62,314 nt of DNA from an uncultured Clostridia bacterium (GTDB taxonomy: Bacteria > Bacillota > Clostridia > Oscillospirales > CAG-272): NCBI GenBank assembly GCA_945929845.1, contig CAMEON010000001.1, positions 72,060-134,373 on the forward strand, written 5' to 3'. This document shows positions 1-7,698 of this stretch, piece after piece (the stretch's first letter is position 1; each line of letters opens with the position of its first letter). Made by a program: the position numbers and the translations under genes. A model generated the notes under the pieces. It was not told the DNA's origin, did not search any database, and saw nothing but the letters and a program-made list of their open reading frames with translations.

Positions 1-270
1 TTTCTCAGGAAGCGTGTCCGGTTCAGCTCCATTGATCGTTTCATATTCCGGGAATGTGTCTGCTCCAGTATCATCTTCAAGAGTGATTTCTTCTTCGGAT
101 GTAGCTTCTTCCTCAGGGAGTGATTCTTCTTCCGTGCTTTTTGTAGTTTCTTCTACCGAAGGTGTTCCTTCTTCGGATTCATGGAAGGTCTCTTCAGGTG
201 AGCTATTGCAGGCGCAGAAAACAGCCAAAAGAACAAAACTCATCAAAAGCGTAAAAATACGGCGTTTCAT
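1..270 (-). CDS. lipoprotein, N-terminal part (runs off left edge)
   Basis: This is the first 90 codons of a minus-strand gene whose 3' end lies outside the window. The start at 270 follows an AAAGGAG ribosome site. Residues 1-18 form a basic then hydrophobic lipoprotein signal ending in FCAC, so the mature protein is probably lipid-anchored on the outer face of the membrane. The rest is Glu/Ser/Thr-rich and acidic, a typical surface linker, and no folded domain is reached. The stretch FCACNSSPEET followed by ESEE is nearly identical to the start of the next gene (start at 945), so the two are tandem paralogues at least at their N-termini. Function unknown. Confidence 0.75.
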   Translation of the reverse strand, partial: MKRRIFTLLMSFVLLAVFCACNSSPEETFHESEEGTPSVEETTKSTEEESLPEEEATSEEEITLEDDTGADTFPEYETINGAEPDTLPEK

Positions 271-387
271 AAATTTTCTCCTTTCAAGTATGATGTAATA
301 CGATTGCGCCATCACCGGCGTAATGTCTCGTACAACTCCGCATTGCTTTGTACAGGTTTTCCTCCGTGTCATTCCGGAAAAATGAAT

Positions 388-945
388 TTATGAGTCACGA
401 ACCACCACGACCACCTGATGGGTGGAGCTGTCGCCGGTAGGAATGTAGGTCAGTTTGATGTACACACGAGCCACACCCGGCTCCAGGGATCTGACGGTGA
501 TCCCCGGGCATTCCGGCCCGCCGTTCAGTGCCGTATACTTGTCTACGGAAACAACCTCCAACGACTTCTCGTCGCCCTCAGCCAGCGTGACCTCCAGGTC
601 AAAATCCTTGATGTGATAGCCAAGCGTGTAAACAAGAAACATGGGAATATCAAAGTCCTGACCGGAATCGGCATATATCAGGTAATATGTCGGGCCAGCA
701 CTCAGTGCGAAATCCTTTTCATTCCAACCGGGGCCGTAATCATATGTCTCTGTCGGGCCGATACACAAGGAATAATACTGTTTGTACAGATCCTCATCTG
801 ATGTGTTTTTGTATTCTACTGCGGTGTGTGTTTCTTCTTCGGATTCATTGGAAGTCTCTTCAGGTGAACTATTGCAGGCGCAGAATCCGACAACCGAGGT
901 GAAACAAAGAAAAACTGCCAGTATTGCGATCATGGGTCGTTTCAT
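388..945 (-). CDS. small lipoprotein, unknown function
   Basis: 185 residues. The open frame extends upstream into the SRP RNA, but the start at 945 is chosen because an AGGAGG site lies 8 bases before it and translation there begins directly with a lipoprotein signal (basic MKRP, hydrophobic core, GFCAC lipobox). After a short acidic linker comes a domain of about 130 residues rich in beta-type sequence (LEVTLAEGDEKSLEVVS, GVARVYIKLTYIPTG). This resembles the bacterial Ig-like or carboxypeptidase-regulatory folds common on clostridial surfaces, though no family is certain. Its signal and linker match the neighbouring partial gene at 1-270. The start codon lies only 28 bases after the SRP RNA 3' end with no strong terminator between, so it may be transcribed from the SRP promoter. 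Confidence 0.75.
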   Translation of the reverse strand: MKRPMIAILAVFLCFTSVVGFCACNSSPEETSNESEEETHTAVEYKNTSDEDLYKQYYSLCIGPTETYDYGPGWNEKDFALSAGPTYYLIYADSGQDFDIPMFLVYTLGYHIKDFDLEVTLAEGDEKSLEVVSVDKYTALNGGPECPGITVRSLEPGVARVYIKLTYIPTGDSSTHQVVVVVRDS

Positions 946-972
946 ACAAATATCCTCCTGAATCAATAAAAT

Positions 973-1287
973 ACCCCTCTCTGCTGTGAAAGAAGACCAT
1001 ACACCCCTCCCTTGGGCGTCACGCCCCAGCGATCTTTGCCTTCTCTGCTCAGGACAGGCACTCTTGCGGCACATGCGGTTCACCGCTTAATGCTGCTTGG
1101 TTCCCCACCTGACATGGTTCACGGCTCCGCATTGCGCAAGACCCATCCGTCATCACAGACAAGACAACTCATTCAGAAACGATCGACTCTCAAAAGGGGA
1201 TTCCACCCCTGCTGTAGCGGATTTCAGGTACAGGGCGCCGCTAACTCCCCGGCTGGTATGGCCTACTTCCACGGCAGAAAGAGGCTA
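973..1287 (-). ncRNA. ffs: signal recognition particle RNA, large Bacillota type
   Basis: Read on the minus strand, the segment has the SRP RNA hallmarks. The conserved Alu-domain run GGGGAGTTAGCGGCGCCCTGT lies near 1221-1245, followed by ATCCGCTACAGCAGGGG. The S-domain helix 8 core lies near 1091-1125, with GTCAGGTGGGGAACCAAGCAGC and its closing strand. The 5' CCTCTTTCTGC can pair with the 3' GCAGAGAGGGG, which sets the ends to within a few bases. The length of about 315 bases is somewhat longer than the roughly 270 of Bacillus. The RNA works with Ffh to target nascent membrane and secreted proteins. A near-consensus promoter lies immediately upstream (1299-1327). Confidence 0.92.
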
Positions 1288-1298
1288 CTGTGCTGTTA

Positions 1299-1327
1299 TT
1301 ATATCACATTTCATTCCAAATTGCAAG
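1299..1327 (-). promoter_or_regulatory. sigma-A promoter of SRP RNA
   Basis: TTGCAA (-35), 17-base spacer and TATAAT (-10) preceded by TGA. The predicted start is 10 or so bases before the SRP RNA 5' helix. No coding sequence intervenes. Confidence 0.85.
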
Positions 1328-1512
1328 GGGGTGTGTAAAGATTCAGAGAAATTTCACATTTGCGGTTACAGTACAGGTGCTTGCCTGTGACATATCTGTG
1401 CTATCCGATGTTCTGCATACATTTTACGCATCCATAGGGGCTCCTTCAACCAAGCGACCTACCTGTAGCGTTGGCTGTTCCTTTTCCTCTTTTTCGTCTT
1501 AATATGAACAAA

Positions 1513-1552
1513 GCAGAGACCTTTATCTTTCGATCCTGGCCTCTGCTTTTTG
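1513..1552 (-). terminator. intrinsic terminator after the 1164-residue lipoprotein gene
   Basis: The stem GCAGAG-A-CC / GG-C-CTCTGC has one mismatch. T-rich runs follow it in both directions (TTTTTG on plus, TTTGTT on minus). It lies about 55 bases after the stop codon at 1606, so it probably ends the operon that begins at 7207. Confidence 0.65.
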
Positions 1553-1605
1553 TATGAACCGATTGATTCTTCTCTTTCCCTTTGCGGTCTGCGATCTGCG
1601 TTCTG

Positions 1606-4600
1606 TTACCTGACCCGGAAGGTTCGCTCCACGCCGTCGTCCATGTTGATGATGAAGGCGAAGGAGTAGGTACCGTCTCCGTCATAGTACACGGCGTACC
1701 CGTCATAGCCATTCACAGATGCGACATTGTAGGGAACCCACACACCGTCCACATACTCCTGGATAATGGGCTTTTCATAGCTGTCAAAGCCATACACACG
1801 AACCGCCATATTGTTATCTCCGCCGGACACCGTGAACTCGGCAACGCCGTGATCTGCCTTGATCTGCGGCAGGTAGGCATCCTGGATCAGCGAGCCGGTG
1901 GTAACGGTCACAAGGTAGGGTGAGAGGCAAGTGTCTTCCCGCACATGCAGTACATGGCTGATGTCATCCTTTTCCGTCTTCTGGGAGCCCCAGGGCAGCA
2001 GGATGAGGTTGATATTGATCTCGTCCCCGGCCTTGAGCGTGACTTCATCCAGATCCAGGGTGAGACGGCAGGTGTTCAGCGACCCGATTTGCGCATCGGT
2101 AGCTACCAGCGCACCGGTATAGGCCTCGCCGCCGATGGTGATGCTCCAATCCTTGACGATCAGTGCCATATTGACATAGTCGTGATTGCCCGGGACATAG
2201 GAGTATGCGATGAAGGGAGACTGGGAGCCAAGCGTGTGATAGATTTCCTTGGCTTTCACGGCAGCATCGGTGATGATCGGCTGATTATTCTCATCCAGGT
2301 AACTGAATTGCTGGTACCGCACCGATCGGCCATCCATGGAGAATATGGTGAAATCCTCACGGAAGGATCGGAAGGAGATGTCCTCCAGCACCTTCATGCG
2401 GATCTCGTAGTAGGTGCGGTTCTCATCGGTCTGAGGCATCTCCATGTGGCGGTAATCCACCGCAATGCGGCCGTCATCCGACAGGTAGCTCATCCATATA
2501 TCGGCATAGACCGGGCCGGAGGACACGATACGATCCACGGTGGACTCAGAAGCGTAGGTATTTCCCTCGGCATCCGTGTATTCCAGGAAGTAGAGCCGCC
2601 CGGCACTGGTATGCTGGGGCTGGCTGGCCCACAGGGGAGCCGACATGGAGCGGAAGTCCGGCAGTGTCCAGCGATCCTTGCCGTACACATAGAAGGGAGC
2701 AATGCAGTTGGTTTCCGTCACGCCTGTGGAGAGATGGTAGTAGGGAGCGATGAACTGAATGGAGGAGATCTGCTTCAGGGGGTACTTGCCCCAGTTCTGG
2801 TACAGGTTGAGCACGGAAAAGTCCACCGTCTCCCCGGCCTTGATCACCAGCGGGAAGTAGACCTCGCCATAGCTGGCATCGCCCTTATCGAACAGCGGCT
2901 CCTCGTTTTCTCCCTTGAAGTTCTTGCAGACCTGAAGCAACATGGGCAGGAGGCGCCCCTCACTGTCCAGCAGGGCGGCACATTCCAGCCCGCCGGAGGC
3001 GGTATGGGTGTAGACATAAATGGTGCGATCCAGTCCGTCGCTGTCTATGCTGGCATCCACACGGAACTGGAGATCCGGGTTTCTATAGGCTTCCGAAAAG
3101 TCGATCCCGCTCACATCAAAGCGGTAGGCTCCCCGCAGGGGATCGTAGCCGACCACTTTCGCACCTTGCGCACCGGAGGTGACAGTCAGGTTTTCCAGGG
3201 GATGCTGTTCCTCATAGACCGCCTGACGGAAATCCTCGAAGCTGTGGGTCATGTCCGTATAGATGCGTTGACCGATGTAGAAATTCTTCCCGGTGCTGTA
3301 GGAGGCCCGGGCTTGCTGTTGCTGGTCAATGATGTAAAAGCCGTCCTGCTCCCTCACGGTGATGCCGCCCACACCCTCGGCTGTAGTCAGGATATAGCCG
3401 AACACGCCGGCACGGTCTATGTCAAAGGCCACAGCTACGGCGGTACTCCAGTCCACATCCGACAGGGAGGTGTGCTCGCCGTTTCCGTCTACGACCAGGA
3501 GACTGTTCACCCGGGAGGCCTCCACGGCAGTCTCCATCCCGTAGGCGGTCATGTTGTCCACCGTTCCGGTGGTGACGAAATGAAGCACCTGGTTCAGCTT
3601 ATCCGAGTAGGTGTGCAGGGTACGGTCAAGAACAACAGTAGGCACCCCGGAGTAGGTGGTCTTAACAAGTTTGATCTCCGAGATCTCGATGATCTCGCCA
3701 ACATCTGTGCCCACATCCAGACGGAGGGCGGTTATGTTTCCGGTGAAGTCTTGCGCCGTGCTCAGAGGAACAAGGTAGGTACGGAATGCTTCACCGGGTA
3801 CTATGTTGAAGCTGACGATTTGGGTACCGTCAATGCCGGAATGGGATCCGGCGGCAAAGTAGATCTGCGCAGATGCGGCTACCTCGGTGCGCATGGTGAT
3901 CAGGACAGCATCATACTGCTCGGTAGAGACGCTGAAGCCCGGCGTGAAATTCACATACGGATCAGCATTGCTCTTGACAGAAATGGTCAGAAGTCCGGAG
4001 GTTTTATCCTTCTTGACAGTGACATCGTGGCAGGGAAAGCCGGTGGCACGACCAAGCACATCATAGGAATCAGATGCGGTGGTGTCTGCCACACGGGAGG
4101 CACCGAAATCCTGGCCAAGAATGTGGGCTTCGTAGTAGTACACCCCGTAACGGTAGATATTCATGCGGCCGCTCGCAGAGGAATCGGAGGAATAGTAGCG
4201 GATGCCGTCAGAGGTGACAACATAGGCTGACATGGTGTTCCTGATGTAGGGTATCCCGTAGGCGTTGGTCAGTGCAGTGACGGCACTGTGTCCGCCAGTG
4301 GTCAGGTCGCTGGTCAGGCTCATGTTGAGATTGGACATCATGAATCCTTTCCGATGACCGTTTGTGAAACTGCCCTGCACACCGTTGGCGACCTTGGAAG
4401 CATAGGCTATGCTGTCAGCGTAGGAGCCGGACAGTACAGGATCGGCGGAAGGTTCAGAGGTGTCCTTGGCAAGACAGACATAGCCCTCCTTGATGGCCAG
4501 ACGGTCGCCGTCCGTGATCAGATCGGAAGCCAGCCGTTCCAATGCCGCATACATGCCGTCCTCCGTGTTGGCACCCAGGAACAGCTTGGAACCCTGCACC

Positions 4601-5100
4601 AGGATGTGATAGCCACCGGGGCCAACCAGGAAAAAGTCATCCTCCAGCTCGCTGTTGCGGTTGGTATATCCCACCACGATCTCCCGATCGGAGGGGGGAG
4701 TCTGACTGTCTACGGCGATGGAGACCGTAGCCCCCACGGAAGACAGCGTCCCTGCAATGGAGGCGGCGGCTTCCAGCTCCCAGTCAGCGGCATAGTCCGG
4801 AACAATGATCCGGTACTCACTTTGCCCACCGGAAGCCAGCAGAATGGTATTTGCGAAAGGATCAGCCGGGATGCTTCCGGACTCTGTCTCGAGGGAGCCG
4901 GTCTCCGGGGCGGTTTCCACAGGGAGCGATTCCGGCGAAGTGACGATACTGCCGGAGGAATCGGATTCCCTGTCAGTTGTGGGGACAGTATCTGCTTCGT
5001 TGGGTTTCTGTGTATGGCATGAGCCGAGGAAGCCAGTCATCAGCATGGCAAACGCAATGGCCATGGCCGTGAAACGGATGCGGACGGATTTGATTTTCAT
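1606..5100 (-). CDS. large secreted lipoprotein with GH67N/DUF4838-like N-terminal domain
   Basis: 1164 residues. The start at 5100 (GAGAGGTG site upstream) is preferred over an ATG 24 bases earlier that lacks a ribosome site. A lipoprotein signal ends in FLGSC, followed by an acidic Ser/Thr/Glu linker. Residues about 90-210 (YRIIVPDYAADWE..., REIVVGYTNR, YHILVQGSKLFLGA) resemble the alpha/beta domain found at the N-terminus of alpha-glucuronidases and DUF4838 proteins, where enzymes bind glycan beside the catalytic module. The remaining 900 residues look like consecutive beta-rich domains, and I recognise no catalytic glycosidase motif. Probably a cell-surface glycan-binding or glycan-processing protein, last in a likely operon with the ADP-ribosylglycohydrolase-family gene. 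Substrate unknown. Confidence 0.75.
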   Translation of the reverse strand: MKIKSVRIRFTAMAIAFAMLMTGFLGSCHTQKPNEADTVPTTDRESDSSGSIVTSPESLPVETAPETGSLETESGSIPADPFANTILLASGGQSEYRIIVPDYAADWELEAAASIAGTLSSVGATVSIAVDSQTPPSDREIVVGYTNRNSELEDDFFLVGPGGYHILVQGSKLFLGANTEDGMYAALERLASDLITDGDRLAIKEGYVCLAKDTSEPSADPVLSGSYADSIAYASKVANGVQGSFTNGHRKGFMMSNLNMSLTSDLTTGGHSAVTALTNAYGIPYIRNTMSAYVVTSDGIRYYSSDSSASGRMNIYRYGVYYYEAHILGQDFGASRVADTTASDSYDVLGRATGFPCHDVTVKKDKTSGLLTISVKSNADPYVNFTPGFSVSTEQYDAVLITMRTEVAASAQIYFAAGSHSGIDGTQIVSFNIVPGEAFRTYLVPLSTAQDFTGNITALRLDVGTDVGEIIEISEIKLVKTTYSGVPTVVLDRTLHTYSDKLNQVLHFVTTGTVDNMTAYGMETAVEASRVNSLLVVDGNGEHTSLSDVDWSTAVAVAFDIDRAGVFGYILTTAEGVGGITVREQDGFYIIDQQQQARASYSTGKNFYIGQRIYTDMTHSFEDFRQAVYEEQHPLENLTVTSGAQGAKVVGYDPLRGAYRFDVSGIDFSEAYRNPDLQFRVDASIDSDGLDRTIYVYTHTASGGLECAALLDSEGRLLPMLLQVCKNFKGENEEPLFDKGDASYGEVYFPLVIKAGETVDFSVLNLYQNWGKYPLKQISSIQFIAPYYHLSTGVTETNCIAPFYVYGKDRWTLPDFRSMSAPLWASQPQHTSAGRLYFLEYTDAEGNTYASESTVDRIVSSGPVYADIWMSYLSDDGRIAVDYRHMEMPQTDENRTYYEIRMKVLEDISFRSFREDFTIFSMDGRSVRYQQFSYLDENNQPIITDAAVKAKEIYHTLGSQSPFIAYSYVPGNHDYVNMALIVKDWSITIGGEAYTGALVATDAQIGSLNTCRLTLDLDEVTLKAGDEININLILLPWGSQKTEKDDISHVLHVREDTCLSPYLVTVTTGSLIQDAYLPQIKADHGVAEFTVSGGDNNMAVRVYGFDSYEKPIIQEYVDGVWVPYNVASVNGYDGYAVYYDGDGTYSFAFIINMDDGVERTFRVR

Positions 5101-5145
5101 AAAGGCGCACCTCTCATTTTTCATTTTTTATGAACCACTTGCTCA

Positions 5146-5394
5146 TCATTTCACCCTGTGAGAAAAAGGGCCGATCAGATTGACGATCAGGCAAAGCACA
5201 CACAGCCCGGCTCCGACCAGGGTACAAAGCGTCGGCACAAAGGCCGGCAGACCGAACAGTACCGTGTCGGCTCCCCATTGGGATAGGCCGAACCACAGGA
5301 CGGCAAAGGAAATCAGATTCATAATCGCACGGAGGAGCAGGACCAGATTTTTGCCCACACTGCCTCCATGGGTAAATTCGTTGCTTCTTGACAT
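5146..5394 (-). CDS. small two-helix membrane protein, unknown
   Basis: 82 residues with two hydrophobic segments (about 19-41 and 46-72) and a C-terminal basic tail, starting after a well-spaced GGAGG. An overlapping open frame in the same stretch has no ribosome site and was ignored. It sits 49 bases after the DUF1294 gene and 45 bases before the large lipoprotein start, so all are likely co-transcribed. No family recognised. An integral inner-membrane protein is all the sequence supports. Confidence 0.6.
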   Translation of the reverse strand: MSRSNEFTHGGSVGKNLVLLLRAIMNLISFAVLWFGLSQWGADTVLFGLPAFVPTLCTLVGAGLCVLCLIVNLIGPFSHRVK

Positions 5395-5443
5395 AACAGA
5401 TAAGACCTCCTGAATTTATTCTACTGTTTTCTGCCTTTCACTA

Positions 5444-5725
5444 TCAGGAAAGAAGGAGCAGAACGCCCAGTGCGGCCTGTACCGCCAGGGAGAGCCAGGC
5501 GGTGACGGCAAAGTGGAACTTGGTGACGGGGTTGGTCTTGTGCCGTAGCACATACATGCCGATCATGGCACCCACAGCCCCGCCGAAAGTGGTCAGGGTC
5601 AAAAGGACGATCTCCGGCATCCGGCCCCGCCCCTCCTTGGAGGAGTTCTTTTTATCCACCGCAAAGCAGATGAGGGTGATCAGCGACATAACAGCCAGCA
5701 GGGCAAAATACACATAGACTTTCAA
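5444..5725 (-). CDS. DUF1294 family membrane protein
   Basis: 93 residues. The family signature is visible: a first membrane helix, a short basic loop, then RMPEIVLLTLTTFGGAVGA-MIGMYVLRHKT, matching the RIPE-x-LL...GG..GA..GM...RHKT pattern of DUF1294 proteins, and a final helix. The start follows AAGGAGGAAAAGTATTTTGA-type sequence. DUF1294 proteins are three- or four-helix inner-membrane proteins without an established function. Position between the ADP-ribosylglycohydrolase-family gene (27 bases upstream) and a second small membrane protein suggests one transcript. Confidence 0.8.
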   Translation of the reverse strand: MKVYVYFALLAVMSLITLICFAVDKKNSSKEGRGRMPEIVLLTLTTFGGAVGAMIGMYVLRHKTNPVTKFHFAVTAWLSLAVQAALGVLLLLS

Positions 5726-5752
5726 AATACTTTTCCTCCTTGAAAACGATGG

Positions 5753-7207
5753 TCAGCCGATGAATGTGATGGGGATAAGCAGGGGATAGGGCAGTGTGGG
5801 GCAGGTGATCTCAGCGTACACACGATTGATCACCTCCACGCCAGGGCCTGCTGTGACCGTAAAGCTGGTTTTCGCATTGCCCCAAAGACCATGAATGGGT
5901 TGCGCATACGGGAGGGACACGGTTCTGTTGTATGGCCCCACTTCCCAGCCCTCCGGTGGGATCATCCGTAGCTGGAGCTTGCGGGATTCCTGAACCCGGG
6001 GATTACAGAAGAAAGTCAGCGTGACTTGCCGTGTCTCTCCCGGTCGGACACGGGGCGTTTCGTCCAGCTCCACACGGACGGAGAGCGCATGATAATGAGT
6101 TATATCATACGAGTAGGGGGAACGGTTCAGAAGGTCATCGGCTGTCAGCCTTTGGACAGAGGAAACTGTGCCCGCATCCGGTACAGTGACCTCATCCGTG
6201 AACGCAAAATCCACGCCTTGCGAAGCCATGACAGAAGGAACCAGGGCGGCGATCCGCTCTGTCAGATCGTGACAGGTCTTCGGTACACGGAGAGCATACA
6301 TGCCACTGATAGAAACAGTGACGATGCGGTCGCCTACAAATTGCTTCCAATCCTCCGGGATGGATGCGGTGCCCCCGATGATGCCCAGTGTAGCACCCAC
6401 TGTGGCTCCGGTACAGTCTGTATCATCGCCGCAATTGATGGCATATAGAACGGATCTTTTGAAGTCACCCTGCCCCCAAAGAAGGCCGATGACCACGAAG
6501 CCGAGATTGGCCGGTGCCTGAAACCACCCGAGCGGTTCATTAATGGCAACCACCTTCTCCCGGGTTTCTTTGTAATCAAGCCCTTCGTCATAGCAGGACA
6601 TGACCAGGCGCACAGTCTTGGCAGTCATGGATCCTTCCGGGATCTTTGACAATGCGGTATGTAGAAGAACCGTGATGTTGCTCTCGGCGTAGGCCGCACT
6701 CTGCAAAGCCGCCGTAAAGATCTCGGCATAGGTTCCTTCGCTGACACCGTGATCCACCATAGCATCCATGACCGCATAGCGGATCGCACCGTCCACAGCC
6801 ACAGGGGACAACCCTGCCCATATTTCCGAACGGATCCATGCACCATTGGAGGTCTTCCATTTCTCGTTGTCCACTTCTCCGCTCATAGGGGGTAGCAGTC
6901 CCAGACGAAGATTGGTTTTGGCGATCCCATACTCATTCCAGTGGGGAGGGATCCAATCAAGCCAGTACTCGGAGAGCAGATTGGCATTCAGATTTTTGGG
7001 GCCGACCTCTTCCATAGCCGCAAGCCAGACCAATTGAAGATCCAGGTCATCGTTGGGCAATGGTTCACCACAGGGTGAGGAAAAGTTCTGAATGTCCAGC
7101 ATAGCCCGTGTTCCCTCATACGGTGCTCCCAGCGTACCGCCGATATTCTTGCCCAACCAACAGGCATGCAATTTGTCAATGTAGGTACTACGATGTAGCT
7201 TCAACAT
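5753..7207 (-). CDS. ADP-ribosylglycohydrolase-family protein with C-terminal beta domain
   Basis: 484 residues starting after GGAGGTAAC. The N-terminal two thirds is an all-helical ADP-ribosylglycohydrolase (DraG/ARH) domain. GKNIGGTLGAPYEG (about 19-32) and NDDLDLQL (52-59) supply the first acidic metal-binding cluster, and NCGDDTDCTGATVGATLG (about 258-275) supplies the second, so both di-metal sites look intact. The family removes ADP-ribose from proteins or hydrolyses related N- or O-glycosidic bonds. Members beside glycan genes may act on other glycosides. From about 345 a beta-rich segment follows (VRVELDETPRVRPGETRQVTLTF), resembling an Ig-like domain not usual for DraG. No signal peptide, so probably cytoplasmic. 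First gene of a likely four-gene operon with its own promoter. Confidence 0.85.
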   Translation of the reverse strand: MLKLHRSTYIDKLHACWLGKNIGGTLGAPYEGTRAMLDIQNFSSPCGEPLPNDDLDLQLVWLAAMEEVGPKNLNANLLSEYWLDWIPPHWNEYGIAKTNLRLGLLPPMSGEVDNEKWKTSNGAWIRSEIWAGLSPVAVDGAIRYAVMDAMVDHGVSEGTYAEIFTAALQSAAYAESNITVLLHTALSKIPEGSMTAKTVRLVMSCYDEGLDYKETREKVVAINEPLGWFQAPANLGFVVIGLLWGQGDFKRSVLYAINCGDDTDCTGATVGATLGIIGGTASIPEDWKQFVGDRIVTVSISGMYALRVPKTCHDLTERIAALVPSVMASQGVDFAFTDEVTVPDAGTVSSVQRLTADDLLNRSPYSYDITHYHALSVRVELDETPRVRPGETRQVTLTFFCNPRVQESRKLQLRMIPPEGWEVGPYNRTVSLPYAQPIHGLWGNAKTSFTVTAGPGVEVINRVYAEITCPTLPYPLLIPITFIG

Positions 7208-7281
7208 TTATTTGTTACCTCCGTTCCGGTGTTTCGCTAAAGGGTCATTGCCTGACCCAGCGGAAGCAATTGCTTTTGGAT

Positions 7282-7310
7282 AGTGTACCATATTTTTTAC
7301 GGTTTGTCAA
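7282..7310 (-). promoter_or_regulatory. promoter of the ADP-ribosylglycohydrolase-family operon
   Basis: On the minus strand TTGACA, 17 bases, then TACACT preceded by TGG. It lies about 75 bases upstream of the start at 7207. Confidence 0.75.
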
Positions 7311-7343
7311 CCATGTTTTCCGGGGGGAGGAGAGATAAAAACC

Positions 7344-7580
7344 AGTTGAAGGTTACAGTTCAGCCAGGGTACGGGAGAACAGACCCCCAAGAACTTTCAA
7401 AACAGGTATTGTGTATGATTCGGATCGTTATTCTGCCATATATTGCTGTGTTTTTCCCAGAGGAGCCAGCGTTACTGTTGCCCAAAATGTCAGAAACGCC
7501 TTCGCGGGGGTCCCTCGCCCCGCTCTATGGCGGGAAAGGGAACGCACTGTGGGGGAGTAGGTGAACTGTAACAGTTGAAG
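7344..7580. mobile_element. 221-bp MITE-like element with perfect TIRs and 8-bp target duplication
   Basis: An 11-bp perfect terminal inverted repeat, GTTACAGTTCA (7352-7362) and TGAACTGTAAC (7562-7572), bounds a 221-bp non-coding segment. The outer flanks are identical 8-mers, AGTTGAAG, at 7344-7351 and 7573-7580, which reads as a target-site duplication. No transposase frame is present. Eight-base duplications are made by several insertion-sequence families (IS66, ISL3, IS256 among them), and I cannot assign the parent. A 26-base end segment is 24/26 identical to 34859-34884, showing it is dispersed. It lies between the divergent promoters of the ADP-ribosylglycohydrolase-family and clpE-type genes. 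Confidence 0.75.
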
Positions 7581-7618
7581 AGTCATATCAGGCAACAGGT
7601 ATAGTTGCCGTTCCCCAC

Positions 7619-7647
7619 TTGACAACCGGGAAGAAAAATGGTATGAT
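7619..7647 (+). promoter_or_regulatory. promoter of the ClpE-type gene
   Basis: TTGACA, exactly 17 bases, TATGAT preceded by TGG. No CtsR-type direct heptad repeat is recognisable over it. The start codon is about 50 bases downstream. Confidence 0.85.
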
Positions 7648-7698
7648 ATACTTGGCGGGATGTCAATTGCCCGCATGAATGAAGGAGACACAAAGTAT

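Noticed and set aside
1945-4230. Long plus-strand open frame (761 codons) opposite the large lipoprotein gene
   Set aside because: It has no ribosome site, no recognisable domain and a composition rich in His/Gly/Val typical of the antisense frame of a GC-rich gene. The minus frame has a signal peptide and domains.
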